A stretch of 30,518 bases of DNA. Source: an uncultured Clostridia bacterium. Its GTDB lineage: Bacteria; Bacillota; Clostridia; Oscillospirales; Oscillospiraceae. This document shows, piece after piece, positions 15,728-23,567 of this stretch. Positions within the stretch are counted from its first letter, which is position 1. Every line of letters starts with the position of its first letter. The stretch is from contig CALDMR010000091.1 in NCBI GenBank assembly GCA_937915065.1, positions 1 to 30,518 of the forward strand. Direction: 5' to 3'. The notes under the pieces are model-generated. The model was not told the origin of the DNA and ran no database searches. It saw only the letters and a list, made by a program, of their open reading frames with translations. A program made the position numbers and the translations under genes.

Positions 15728-16552
15728 ATGCAGCTGCTGAAAAGTAAAAAAAGTTATGAATCCGACAAGGTGTTTTACCTGCCCGTGACCCAGATCGTGC
15801 CCAACCGGGCCCAGCCCCGCACCCGCTTTGAGGAGGACGCCCTGCTGGAGCTGGCCGACAGCATCCGGCGCTATGGTATTTTGCAGCCCCTGACCGTGCG
15901 CCGCAGGAACGGGGGCGGTTTTGAGCTGGTGGCCGGGGAGCGGCGGCTGCGGGCCGCCCGCATGGCGGGCCTGCGGGAAGTGCCCTGCCTGGTGGCGGCG
16001 GTGAGCGAGGAGGACTCCGCCCTGCTGGCGCTGATCGAAAATATCCAGCGCCGGGATCTGAACTATATGGAGGAGGCGGCGGCCCTGCGCCAGCTGATCG
16101 AAACCCACGGCCTTTCCCAGGAAAAGGTGGCCGAAAAGCTGGGCAAGTCCCAGTCCGCCGTGGCCAATAAGCTGCGGCTGCTGAAGCTGTCGCCGGAGTG
16201 CGCTCGGCTGCTGCTGGAGCACGGCCTGACGGAGCGCCACGCCCGGGCCCTGCTGCGGCTGGAGGGAGAGGAGGAGCGCCTGGCGGCCCTGCGGGCCATT
16301 GCGGCGCGGAATCTGAACGTGGCCCAGGCGGAGGATTATATCGAATCCATGCTCCGGAAGACGCCCCGGGCCAAACCCCGCCGCCCCAGCTTTATCATCA
16401 AGGATGTGCGCCTGTTCCTCAATTCCATCAATCACAGCATGGATGTGATGCGCCGGGCGGGGGTGGACGCCCAGTGCGGCCGGGAAGAAACGGAGGAGTC
16501 CATCACCCTGACCATCCGCATCCCCAAGGCGAAAAACGCCCCGGTGGCCTGA
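15728..16552 (+). CDS. noc: Noc-type nucleoid occlusion protein (second ParB paralogue)
   Basis: ParB-family CTPase that in Bacilli binds sites dispersed round the chromosome except near the terminus and stops FtsZ assembly over the nucleoid. 274 residues: short basic N-terminus (MQLLKSKK) that may be the membrane-contact helix, ParB domain with IVPNRAQPRTRF and CTP motif GERRLRA (70-76), and a helix-turn-helix with GKSQSAVANKLRLLKL (139-154). At the four published ParB/Noc specificity positions it has Q142, K148, K153 and R170, with exactly the family spacing of 6, 5 and 17: all four are Noc-type, unlike the parB product in this window. AGGAGATGGGAGCC precedes the ATG. It is unlinked from the 16S-methylase neighbour (rsmG) usual for noc, so its place is atypical. 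Confidence 0.9.
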   Translation: MQLLKSKKSYESDKVFYLPVTQIVPNRAQPRTRFEEDALLELADSIRRYGILQPLTVRRRNGGGFELVAGERRLRAARMAGLREVPCLVAAVSEEDSALLALIENIQRRDLNYMEEAAALRQLIETHGLSQEKVAEKLGKSQSAVANKLRLLKLSPECARLLLEHGLTERHARALLRLEGEEERLAALRAIAARNLNVAQAEDYIESMLRKTPRAKPRRPSFIIKDVRLFLNSINHSMDVMRRAGVDAQCGREETEESITLTIRIPKAKNAPVA

Positions 16553-16570
16553 GGGCCGCCTTTCGTGATG

Positions 16571-16600
16571 TTGTCACAGAAGGATGGGCGCCGGTATGGT
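16571..16600 (+). promoter_or_regulatory. Possible promoter of the Fe-S gene pair
   Basis: TTGTCA (16571-16576), 18-bp spacer, TATGGT (16595-16600), 39 bases before the ATG at 16639. The -10 box is imperfect. Read-through from noc is an alternative, since no terminator lies between. Confidence 0.4.
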
Positions 16601-16638
16601 AAGATGGCGCCATGCTGATCACGGAAGGAGTTTTTTGG

Positions 16639-16812
16639 ATGGAACAGAAACAGGTGCGGCGGAAGAAGGCCCAGGTGGACGCGGCCCACTGCGTGGCCTG
16701 CGGCTGCTGCGTGAAGGTATGCCCCAAGGGGGCCCTGGCCATTGTGCAGGGTGTGCGGGCGGAAGTAGACCGGGCCCTGTGCGTGGGCTGCGGGATGTGC
16801 CCCGCTGGATGA
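16639..16812 (+). CDS. Short 2[4Fe-4S]-type ferredoxin lacking the last cysteine
   Basis: 57 residues. The first cluster motif is complete (CVACGCCVKVCPKGA), the second reads CVGCGMCPAG and stops, so there are seven of the expected eight cluster cysteines: the fourth of the second motif, usually CxxCxxCxxxCP, is missing. The PAG after the gap is what normally follows that lost cysteine (CPAG), so an in-frame loss of about four residues is likely. AAGGAG lies 8 bases before the ATG at 16639. The TGA overlaps the ATG of the next gene (ATGA, 16809-16812), so both are made together. Bacterial ferredoxin-like electron carrier; partner unknown. Confidence 0.75.
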   Translation: MEQKQVRRKKAQVDAAHCVACGCCVKVCPKGALAIVQGVRAEVDRALCVGCGMCPAG

Positions 16813-17210
16813 AAAGCAAAGCCTTCCGCTATGGCTTTTTGGCCTTTTTTATGCTGATGTTTCTGCAAATGCTCTGGAGCACCTTCCTGGTGTTTTCCGG
16901 GGCTGAGGATCTGCGCCAGGTGGTGACCCTGCTGTGGACCTTCAAGCTGCCCTGGCAGTGGGCCTATGCCGGCGGGGCGGTAAGCCCCTGGGTGGCCCAG
17001 TTTGCCTTCGGGTTTTACAGCGTGATGCTCACCTCCACCGTGCTGGGGCTGGTGACCATGGTGCTGTTCAAGCCCCGCTCCTGGTGCGTCTACTGCCCCA
17101 TGGGCACTATGACCCAGTTGGTATGCGGCGTGCGCAACGGCTGCGGCTGCGGCAAGGCAGCCTGCCCGGCCCCCGCCAAGGAAACTGCCTGCTGCGGCGA
17201 GGACGGCTGA
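16809..17210 (+). CDS. Membrane-bound 4Fe-4S protein, NapH/YccM-like C-terminal motif
   Basis: 133 residues. Two hydrophobic segments (about 6-29 and 62-88) precede RSWCVYCPMGTMTQ (about 91-104), the cytoplasmic CxxCPxGxx motif seen in NapH, NosR, CcoG and YccM proteins, and a cysteine-rich tail (CGCGKAACPAPAKETACC). The start is the ATG of the ATGA overlap with the ferredoxin gene. A longer frame from 16584 exists but is an out-of-frame shadow of the ferredoxin. Probably a small membrane electron-transfer module with the ferredoxin; full NapH-like proteins have four TM helices and two clusters, so this is a reduced form. Confidence 0.72.
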   Translation: MKSKAFRYGFLAFFMLMFLQMLWSTFLVFSGAEDLRQVVTLLWTFKLPWQWAYAGGAVSPWVAQFAFGFYSVMLTSTVLGLVTMVLFKPRSWCVYCPMGTMTQLVCGVRNGCGCGKAACPAPAKETACCGEDG

Positions 17211-17224
17211 TTTCTGCCGAGATC

Positions 17225-17265
17225 AAACCGGGCCGCATCTCCTGTGTGGAGATGCGGCCCGGTTT
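17225..17265 (+). terminator. Intrinsic terminator (Fe-S pair / rluD)
   Basis: A perfect 18-bp stem (17225-17242 with 17248-17265), five-base loop TGTGT, then TTTTTCGTTTTT on the plus strand. It ends the noc/Fe-S transcripts. The A-rich start of the stem gives a weaker T tract for the convergent rluD transcript. Confidence 0.9.
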
Positions 17266-17293
17266 TTCGTTTTTATGGGGCGCAGGCGCGGCT

Positions 17294-18217
17294 TCAGCGC
17301 TGCATGGCCCGGAGCTTGGCCAGCTGGGCGGTAAACTCCGGCGGCAGGGGGCAGGACAGGCGCACCCATTCCCGGGTGCGGGGGTGGATGAACTGCAGGC
17401 CCACGGCGTGGAGGCACTGGCCCTGCAATCCCGCCACGGGCTTTTTCGCGCCGTATACCGTGTCCCCCAGAATGGGGTGGCCGATGTGGGCCATGTGAAC
17501 GCGGATCTGGTGGGTGCGGCCCGTTTCCAGCTGGCAGCGCACATGGGTGTGGCTGCCGAAGCGCTCCAGCACGGCCCAGTGGGTCACGGCCCGGCGGCTG
17601 TTCCGGTCGGTAACGGTCATTTTTTTCCGATCCGTGGGGTGGCGGCCGATGGGGGCGTCCACGGTGCCCTCATCCTGGCGGAAGTTGCCCATGCAGATGG
17701 CTTCGTAGGTGCGGGCCAGGGTGTGGTCGGCCAGCTGGGCGGAGAGGAACAGGTGGGCGCTGTCGTTTTTGGCGGCGATGATCAGGCCCGAGGTATCCCG
17801 GTCGATGCGGTGCACGATGCCGGGCCGCTTTTCCCCGCCGATGCCGGACAGGCTGTCTCCGCAGTGGTACAGCAGGGCGTTGACCAGCGTGCCGTCGCTG
17901 TGTCCGGGGGCGGGGTGCACCACCATGCCGGAGGGCTTGTTGACCACGATCACATCGGCGTCCTCATACACCACATCCAGGGGGATATCCTGGGGTGTCA
18001 GGTCGGCCTCTTCCGCTTCCGGCAGGGTCACGCAAATGGTTTCCCGCCCCGTCAGCTTGTAGTTTTTGGCCACGGTTCTGCCGTCCACCAGGACTGCGCC
18101 CCCCTCCAGCAGCTTTTGGGCGGCGGAGCGGGTCACGCCCTCCAGGGCGGCGGCGAGAAAACTGTCGATGCGTGCTCCCCCGTCGGCGGGGGCGGGCGTC
18201 AGGCAAAGGGGTTCCAT
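17294..18217 (-). CDS. rluD: RluD-family 23S rRNA pseudouridine synthase
   Basis: Converts uridines to pseudouridine in 23S rRNA helix 69 or related positions. 307 residues: an S4 RNA-binding domain (about 14-75), then the catalytic domain with NKPSGMVVHP (93-102) and HRIDRDTSGL (136-145), catalytic Asp139, and late motifs TGRTHQIRVHMAHIGHPILG. The ATG at 18215-18217 overlaps the TGA of lspA by one base (TGATG). This lspA-rluD order is widely conserved in Firmicutes. The family has several paralogues with different target sites (RluA, RluC, RluD), so the exact positions modified are not certain. Confidence 0.92.
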   Translation of the reverse strand: MEPLCLTPAPADGGARIDSFLAAALEGVTRSAAQKLLEGGAVLVDGRTVAKNYKLTGRETICVTLPEAEEADLTPQDIPLDVVYEDADVIVVNKPSGMVVHPAPGHSDGTLVNALLYHCGDSLSGIGGEKRPGIVHRIDRDTSGLIIAAKNDSAHLFLSAQLADHTLARTYEAICMGNFRQDEGTVDAPIGRHPTDRKKMTVTDRNSRRAVTHWAVLERFGSHTHVRCQLETGRTHQIRVHMAHIGHPILGDTVYGAKKPVAGLQGQCLHAVGLQFIHPRTREWVRLSCPLPPEFTAQLAKLRAMQR

Positions 18218-18714
18218 CAGGTTTCCGTTCCTTTCTGCCCGGCCTGCTCCGCCCGGGCCTTTTTGCTGTCCGTTTTGTCAAACAGGAACAGGTAGTACAG
18301 CAGGAACAGGAGTACGCCGGCGACCACAAAAATGTCGGCCACATTGAACACCGGGTAGGAGGGCCAGAACTGGAAGTGGAACATATCCACCACATAGCCC
18401 AGGCGCACCCGGTCGATCAGGTTGCCGATGCCGCCGGCCAGCACCAGAGTCAGGGCGGTCACGCCCAGGGGATGGCGCACGATTTTTTTGACCAGGGCCA
18501 GGGCCAGCACCACCATCACCGCGCCGGTGAGGAGCACCAGCAGCCAGCGCATGCCGGACAGGCTGGACCAGGCGGCGCCGTAATTGTGCAGCAGTTCCAC
18601 AAAGCCGGGCAGCAGCCCGGCCGTTTCGCCCAGCTACAGATGGGCGACGGTCCAGAATTTCACGGCCTGATCCGCGGCCACCAGGGCCAGGATGGCGAGA
18701 ATACAACGCATCAT
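18217..18714 (-). pseudogene. lspA: Lipoprotein signal peptidase II, interrupted by an in-frame TAG
   Basis: Integral membrane aspartyl protease that cuts lipoprotein signal peptides after lipidation. Read through, the frame gives 165 residues, the normal size: MMRCILAILALVAADQAVKF (TM1 with the conserved DQ..K), WTVAHL, then a TAG at 18634-18636 (codon 27), then LGETAGLLPGFVELLHNYGA and the rest. The downstream frame keeps both catalytic regions, GGIGNLIDRVRLGYVVD (first Asp) and FNVAD (second Asp). Thus only one base separates it from an intact gene (CAG to TAG would have been Gln). Restart at the GTG at 18598-18600 would give 127 residues without TM1 and probably no function. ATGATG at 18709-18714 overlaps the stop of the previous gene. 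Confidence 0.85.
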
Positions 18715-19298
18715 TGCAGACGATTCCTCATTTCTTCCACAGTTTTGGACGCGCTTTTGGGGCGCTTCGTCAGTTTGCTCCGGGCCAGCAGCAGGGAGAT
18801 CAGCATAGCGAGCCACATGAGCGGTTCTGCCCAGAGGGACAGTTTCAACAGCGCAAAGGGGAGGGCGGGACCCAGCAGCACATACACGATGGCGTTCAAG
18901 GCCAGGTAGACGATGGCCAGGGCCTGGGTGATGCGGCAGTCGCCCGTGGATTGGCCGCAGCCCGCGCCGCGCAGCGCCGAGGCGCAGGCGCTCATCAAAA
19001 ACCAGACTGCCCCCGCCAGGCAAAAAGTCAGCGCGATATAGGGGGCATTGGTCAGGGCGTTGCCGGAGAGCATCGGGTAAAAGGAGCGATACACCTGCGT
19101 CACGGTTTGGATCAGAAGCAGGGCAATGATGCACAGGGAGCAAACGGCAAATCCGCCGGCGCGGCAGGCGCGGTAGCCCAGCAGTGCGCCGATCAGGATG
19201 AGCACGTAGCCGGGGAGCGTGAATCCCAGCAGACTCAAAAGGGCTCCGATGCTGCACCAGACCAGGGCATTGGCGGTTTTCTGAAGATCAGCTGTCAT
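18711..19298 (-). CDS. Polytopic membrane protein, function unknown
   Basis: 195 residues with about six hydrophobic segments (roughly 12-40, 46-66, 84-108, 122-140, 142-160) and a basic C-terminal tail (KLTKRPKSASKTVEEM). No family recognised and no catalytic motif. ATG at 19296-19298 has a perfect AGGAGG site 9 bases upstream. It lies between ileS and lspA and overlaps lspA by 1-4 bases, so it is translated in the same operon; an extra gene here is unusual in the ileS-lspA-rluD order. Confidence 0.8.
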   Translation of the reverse strand: MTADLQKTANALVWCSIGALLSLLGFTLPGYVLILIGALLGYRACRAGGFAVCSLCIIALLLIQTVTQVYRSFYPMLSGNALTNAPYIALTFCLAGAVWFLMSACASALRGAGCGQSTGDCRITQALAIVYLALNAIVYVLLGPALPFALLKLSLWAEPLMWLAMLISLLLARSKLTKRPKSASKTVEEMRNRLQ

Positions 19299-19364
19299 AA
19301 AGTGTATCCTCCTTTGTCATGTTGTTCAGGCCGATGGTTCCGTGGGGGGAGTGGATAGCGGAAC

Positions 19365-19393
19365 GGGGCGCGGGAAGATCTCTCCCGCGCCCC
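19365..19393 (-). terminator. GC-rich stem-loop after ileS
   Basis: GGGGCGCGGGA (19365-19375) pairs with TCCCGCGCCCC (19383-19393), loop of 7. There is no T tract on either side, so it may attenuate or protect the message more than terminate it. Genes lspA and rluD downstream still need transcription and no strong promoter is seen between, which fits partial read-through. Confidence 0.5.
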
Positions 19394-19415
19394 GGCGCAT
19401 CATAACAATACAGGT

Positions 19416-22205
19416 TTATGCCTCGTCGATGGGCATGGGGATCTTGGCCACCACGGCGGCGCAGCGGGGGCACAGGCCCGTTTCTGCGTCGGCCTCGGTG
19501 CTGTGCTTCCAGCAGCGGGGGCACTTGGCGCCGGCGGCTTCGGAAACGGTGACATGCAGCTCGTCGCCCACGGAGATCTCCACGGTGGAAACGATGAACA
19601 GGTCGGCCACATCGGCGGGAGCCATTTCGGCCAGGAAGGCGTCCTCTGCGGGCACGGTCAGCGCCACATCGGCTTCCAGCGCCTTGCCGATTTTCTTTTC
19701 ATTGCGGGCTGCTTCCAGGGCCACGTTGACGGCGGTGCGCACGGTGATGATCCGCTCCCACTTTTCCATGGCGGCGTCGTCCAGGGCATAGTCGGCAAAG
19801 GGCTGGTTCATCTCATTGAACAGCACATTGCGGCCGTCGTCCTGGCTGCGGTGGGGCATGGCCAGCCAGATCTCGTCGCAGGTGAAGGCCAGGATGGGGG
19901 CAAAGAGCTTGGTCATAGTGTCCAGGATCAGCCACAGGGCCGTCTGGGCGGAGCGGCGGAGCAGGCCGTCCTTCTCCTCGCAGTACAGGCGGTCCTTGAT
20001 GATGTCCAGATAGAAGCTGGACAGCTCCACCACGCAGAAATCGTTGATGGCGTGGCTCACCACATGGAACTCGTAGTTATCATATGCGGCGAAGCACTTT
20101 TCGATCAGGGCATTCAGGCGGGTGATGGCCCAGCGATCCAGCTCCAGCATGTCGGCGGGGGCCACCAGATTGTTGGGGTCGAACCCGTCCAGATTGCCCA
20201 GGCAATACCGGGCGGTGTTGCGGAACTTCAGATAGTTCTGGGACAGCTGCTTGAAGATGGCGTCGCTGCAGCGCACGTCCACATGATAGTCGGCGCTGCC
20301 GGCCCACAGGCGCAGGATGTCTGCGCCGTATTTATTCATGATCTCGCTGGGGTCCACGCCGTTGCCCAGGGACTTGTGCATGGCCTTGCCCTCGCCGTCC
20401 ACGGTCCAGCCGTGGGTCAGGCATTCTTTGAAGGGCGCGCCCTTGCCCAAAGCGCCGGTGGCGGTAAGCAGGGAGGACTGGAACCAGCCACGGTACTGAT
20501 CGAGGCCCTCCAGATACACGGTGGCGGGCCAGAAATCCTGATCCCGCTGCATGGAAGCGTAGTGGGAGGAGCCGGAATCGAACCAGCCGTCCAGGGTGTC
20601 CTCTTCCTTGGTGAAGGATTTGCCGCTGCAGTGGGGGCAGGCGAAGCCTTCGGGCAGGATCTCCATGGCGTCCTTCCTGAACCAGGCGTTGGAACCCTCC
20701 GCGCCGAACAGGGCGCTCACGGCGGCGATGGTCTCGTCGTTGCAGATGGGCTTGCCGCAGTCGGCGCAGTAGAACACGGGGATGGGCAGGCCCCATTTGC
20801 GCTGGCGGGAAATGCACCAGTCGGCCCGCTCGCGGATCATGGAGATCATGCGGTCTTTGCCCCATTCGGGCACCCAGCGCACATCGTCGCATGCCTTAAC
20901 GGCTTCGTCCTTGAAAGCGTCCACCGAGCAGAACCACTGGGGCGTGGCCCGGAAGATGATGGGGTGCTTGCAGCGCCAGCAGTGGGGATAGGAGTGGGTG
21001 ATATCCTCGCTGGCCAGCAGTGCGCCGCACTCGCGCAGCTTGGGCAGCACATAATCGTTGGCCTTGGAGATATGCACGCCGTTGAACACCTCGTCGGTCA
21101 TCACGCCCCGCTCGTTCACGGGCACGGGCACGCCGATGTGGGTCTTGCCGCTGCGGTCGTAAGACTGGCAGATGAAATAGTCGTCCGCGCCGAAGCCGGG
21201 GGCGGTGTGCACGCAGCCGGAACCGGCGTCCAGGGTGACGTGGTCGCCGTTGAGCACCACGGAGTCCACCTCGCTCAGCAGGGGGTGCTGGGCGGTCATC
21301 AGTTCAAACGCGCTGCCCTTCAGGGTGGCCAGCACGGTGTGGCTTTCAATGCCGGCGGCCTTGCAGACGCTGTCGGCCAGGTCGGCGGCCACGATGTATA
21401 CCTCGCCGCCGGGCACTTCCATCAGCACATAGTCCAGGTTGGCGTTCAGGCAGATGGCCCGGTTGCCGGGCAGGGTCCAGGGCGTGGTGGTCCAGATCAC
21501 GAAGAAGAGCTTGGACAGGTCGCAGTACTGGCCCAGCTTGCCCAGATCGTCCTTCACGGGGAACTTGACGAAAATGGTGGTGCAGGGGTCGTCCTGGTAT
21601 TCGATCTCGGCCTCGGCCAGGGCGGTCTCGTCGGTGTAGCACCAGTAAACGGGCTTTTTGCCCTTGTAGATGTAGCCCTTTTTGTACATCTCGCCGAAGA
21701 TCTTGACCTCTTCCGCTTCAAAGGAGGGGTTCATGGTCTTGTAGGGGTGATCCCAGTCGGCAGTGACGCCCATGCGCTTGAAGCCTTCCATCTGCACGTC
21801 GATATAGTGCTGGGCGAAGGCCTGGCAGGCGTCGCGGAAGTCGGGCACGCTCATTTCCTTGCGGTTGAGCTTGTTTTTCTTGATGATGGCGCTCTCGATG
21901 GGCATGCCGTGGTTATCCCAGCCGGGGATATAGGGCGTGTAGTAGCCGCGCATGGCATAGCTGCGGGTGATAAAGTCCTTCAGGGCTTTGTTCAGGGCGT
22001 GGCCCATGTGCAGCTCGCCGTTGGAGAAGGGGGGGCCGTCGTGCAGGGAGAAGCGGGGCTTGCCCTCGTTCTTTTTCAGCAGTTCGTGATAAACGTCGAT
22101 CTTCTTCCAGTTGGCCAGCATTTCCGGCTCGCGCTTGGGCAGGCCCGCGCGCATGGGAAAGTCGGTTTTCGGCAGATTGATCGTCTTGTTGTAATCCATC
22201 GCCAT
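19416..22205 (-). CDS. ileS: Isoleucyl-tRNA synthetase
   Basis: Cytoplasmic class I synthetase that charges tRNA-Ile and edits valine. 929 residues from the ATG at 22203-22205, which has GGAGGA at good spacing; the in-frame ATG at 22250 lies in the leader right after the promoter and is rejected. HIGH motif is HMGH (66-69) in DGPPFSNGELHMGH; the KMSKS position reads AMHKSLGN in GEGKAMHKSLGN, a variant seen in clostridial IleRS; the C-terminal zinc module CPRCWKH...CPRC is present near residue 900. It heads the ileS-membrane protein-lspA-rluD run. No T-box fits the 60-base leader. Confidence 0.96.
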   Translation of the reverse strand: MAMDYNKTINLPKTDFPMRAGLPKREPEMLANWKKIDVYHELLKKNEGKPRFSLHDGPPFSNGELHMGHALNKALKDFITRSYAMRGYYTPYIPGWDNHGMPIESAIIKKNKLNRKEMSVPDFRDACQAFAQHYIDVQMEGFKRMGVTADWDHPYKTMNPSFEAEEVKIFGEMYKKGYIYKGKKPVYWCYTDETALAEAEIEYQDDPCTTIFVKFPVKDDLGKLGQYCDLSKLFFVIWTTTPWTLPGNRAICLNANLDYVLMEVPGGEVYIVAADLADSVCKAAGIESHTVLATLKGSAFELMTAQHPLLSEVDSVVLNGDHVTLDAGSGCVHTAPGFGADDYFICQSYDRSGKTHIGVPVPVNERGVMTDEVFNGVHISKANDYVLPKLRECGALLASEDITHSYPHCWRCKHPIIFRATPQWFCSVDAFKDEAVKACDDVRWVPEWGKDRMISMIRERADWCISRQRKWGLPIPVFYCADCGKPICNDETIAAVSALFGAEGSNAWFRKDAMEILPEGFACPHCSGKSFTKEEDTLDGWFDSGSSHYASMQRDQDFWPATVYLEGLDQYRGWFQSSLLTATGALGKGAPFKECLTHGWTVDGEGKAMHKSLGNGVDPSEIMNKYGADILRLWAGSADYHVDVRCSDAIFKQLSQNYLKFRNTARYCLGNLDGFDPNNLVAPADMLELDRWAITRLNALIEKCFAAYDNYEFHVVSHAINDFCVVELSSFYLDIIKDRLYCEEKDGLLRRSAQTALWLILDTMTKLFAPILAFTCDEIWLAMPHRSQDDGRNVLFNEMNQPFADYALDDAAMEKWERIITVRTAVNVALEAARNEKKIGKALEADVALTVPAEDAFLAEMAPADVADLFIVSTVEISVGDELHVTVSEAAGAKCPRCWKHSTEADAETGLCPRCAAVVAKIPMPIDEA

Positions 22206-22271
22206 GGGAATATTCCTCCTATCCTTGGTGAAAAGGGTACAATCCCTCAAAATAGATACTTTAACTTATAT

Positions 22272-22300
22272 AGTATCCACGAAATAGACGGATTTGTCAA
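22272..22300 (-). promoter_or_regulatory. Predicted sigma-A promoter of the ileS operon
   Basis: Minus strand: perfect TTGACA (22295-22300), 17-bp spacer, GATACT (22272-22277), giving a short leader of about 60 bases. Confidence 0.75.
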
Positions 22301-22359
22301 GGAAAACTGCGGTTTTTCTGCGGATTTGGGCGGAAAGGAGGCCTTTTGCGGCGGCGCTC

Positions 22360-22388
22360 TTGACAGGGGCGGCGGCGGCGACCATAAT
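22360..22388 (+). promoter_or_regulatory. Predicted sigma-A promoter of gldA
   Basis: Perfect TTGACA (22360-22365), 17-bp GC-rich spacer (repeated GGC), CATAAT (22383-22388). It is back to back with the ileS promoter, 60 bp apart. Confidence 0.8.
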
Positions 22389-22448
22389 AAGGGCAAATGG
22401 AAGGGCCGGGATCCGATCTGCCGGCCCGGAAAAGGAGTATGATCCTGT

Positions 22449-23540
22449 ATGGCAGCTGCGGTAAAGATCCTCACCTCTCCCGGGGCCTATATCCAGGGGC
22501 CCGGCGCCCTGTCTGTGCTGGCGGAGCGCTGTCTGGCGCTGAACTGCCGGGGAGCTTATCTGATCCTGGGCGGCACGGCCCGCCGGCAGCACGGGGCTGC
22601 CCTGGCGGCGTCGTTCGGGCGCGTGGGCATGGCCTGCCGCCTGGCGGAGTTCGGCGGCGAATGCTGCGACCGGGAGATCGAGGCCCATCTGGCGGCCCTG
22701 GACGGGGCTGGTGTGGTGGTGGGCGTCGGCGGCGGCAAAGTGCTGGACACGGCCAAGGCGGTGGCCCACCGGGCGGGAGCCCGGGTGGTGATCGTGCCTA
22801 CCATCGCTTCTACTGATGCGCCCTGCAGCCGCCTGGCGGTGATTTACCGGGAGGACGGAACCTTTGATCGCTATCTGCCCCTGGACGCCAACCCGGATCT
22901 GGTGCTGGTGGATACGGAAATCATTGCCCGGGCCCCCGCCCGGTTTCTGGCGGCGGGCATGGGGGATGCCATGGCCACCTGGTACGAAGCGGAAGCCTGC
23001 CGGAGCAAGGGGGCTGCGGCCCTGTCCGGCGGATTTGCCACCCGGGGCGCCCTGGCCCTGGCCCGGCTCTGCCGGGACACGCTGCTGGAGCAGGGCGTTC
23101 AGGCCTATGCCGATGTGCAGGAGCAGCGCTGCAGCGAAGCCCTGGAAGCCGTGGTGGAAGCCAACACCTATCTCAGCGGCGTGGGATTTGAAAGCGGCGG
23201 CCTGGCGGCGGCCCATGCCATTCACAACGGCCTCACCCGCCTGCCCCAGACCCATGACCGGCTCCACGGGGAAAAGGTGGCCTTCGGCGTGCTGGCCCAC
23301 CTGGTGCTCGGCGGCGCGCCGGTGGAAGAATTCCGCCGGATCCAGGGATTTTTCCGGGCCATCCACCTGCCGGTGACTTTGGCGGAGCTGGGGGCCGGTC
23401 AGGTGAGCGACGGGGAATTGCTGGCGGTGGGCGAGGCAGCCTGCGCCGCCGGGGAGACCATGGAAAATATGCCCGCCGCCATCACGCCCGCTGCCGTGGC
23501 CGTGGCGCTGCGGATGGCAGACTGCATGGGCCGGAGCTGA
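22449..23540 (+). CDS. gldA: Glycerol dehydrogenase family (zinc/iron alcohol dehydrogenase)
   Basis: NAD-dependent oxidation of glycerol to dihydroxyacetone, or the reverse, in the cytoplasm. 363 residues. NAD-binding GVGGGKVLDTAKAVA (92-106), VPTIASTDAPCS (116-127), and metal ligands D173 (GMGDAMATWYEA), H256 (AAHAIHNG) and H273 (THDRLHGEKV) are all present. ATG at 22449 follows AAAGGAG at a somewhat long spacing of 12. It is 27 bp before a DUF805 gene. The pair is on the opposite strand from its neighbours. Related family members reduce other small ketones or make sn-glycerol-1-phosphate, so the substrate is probable but not certain. Confidence 0.88.
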   Translation: MAAAVKILTSPGAYIQGPGALSVLAERCLALNCRGAYLILGGTARRQHGAALAASFGRVGMACRLAEFGGECCDREIEAHLAALDGAGVVVGVGGGKVLDTAKAVAHRAGARVVIVPTIASTDAPCSRLAVIYREDGTFDRYLPLDANPDLVLVDTEIIARAPARFLAAGMGDAMATWYEAEACRSKGAAALSGGFATRGALALARLCRDTLLEQGVQAYADVQEQRCSEALEAVVEANTYLSGVGFESGGLAAAHAIHNGLTRLPQTHDRLHGEKVAFGVLAHLVLGGAPVEEFRRIQGFFRAIHLPVTLAELGAGQVSDGELLAVGEAACAAGETMENMPAAITPAAVAVALRMADCMGRS

Positions 23541-23567
23541 AAAAGCTCCGCGCGGAAAGGAAGATTT

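Noticed and set aside
22206..22271. T-box riboswitch before ileS
   Set aside because: Predicted leader is about 60 bases, too short, and no specifier loop, T-box sequence or terminator was found.
19503..22442. 979-codon plus-strand frame opposite ileS
   Set aside because: Antisense shadow; the ileS frame has all synthetase motifs.
22397..22816. 139-codon plus-strand frame at the gldA start
   Set aside because: Its ATG is only 2 bases from the ribosome site and the protein is a Gly/Pro/Arg-rich shift of gldA.
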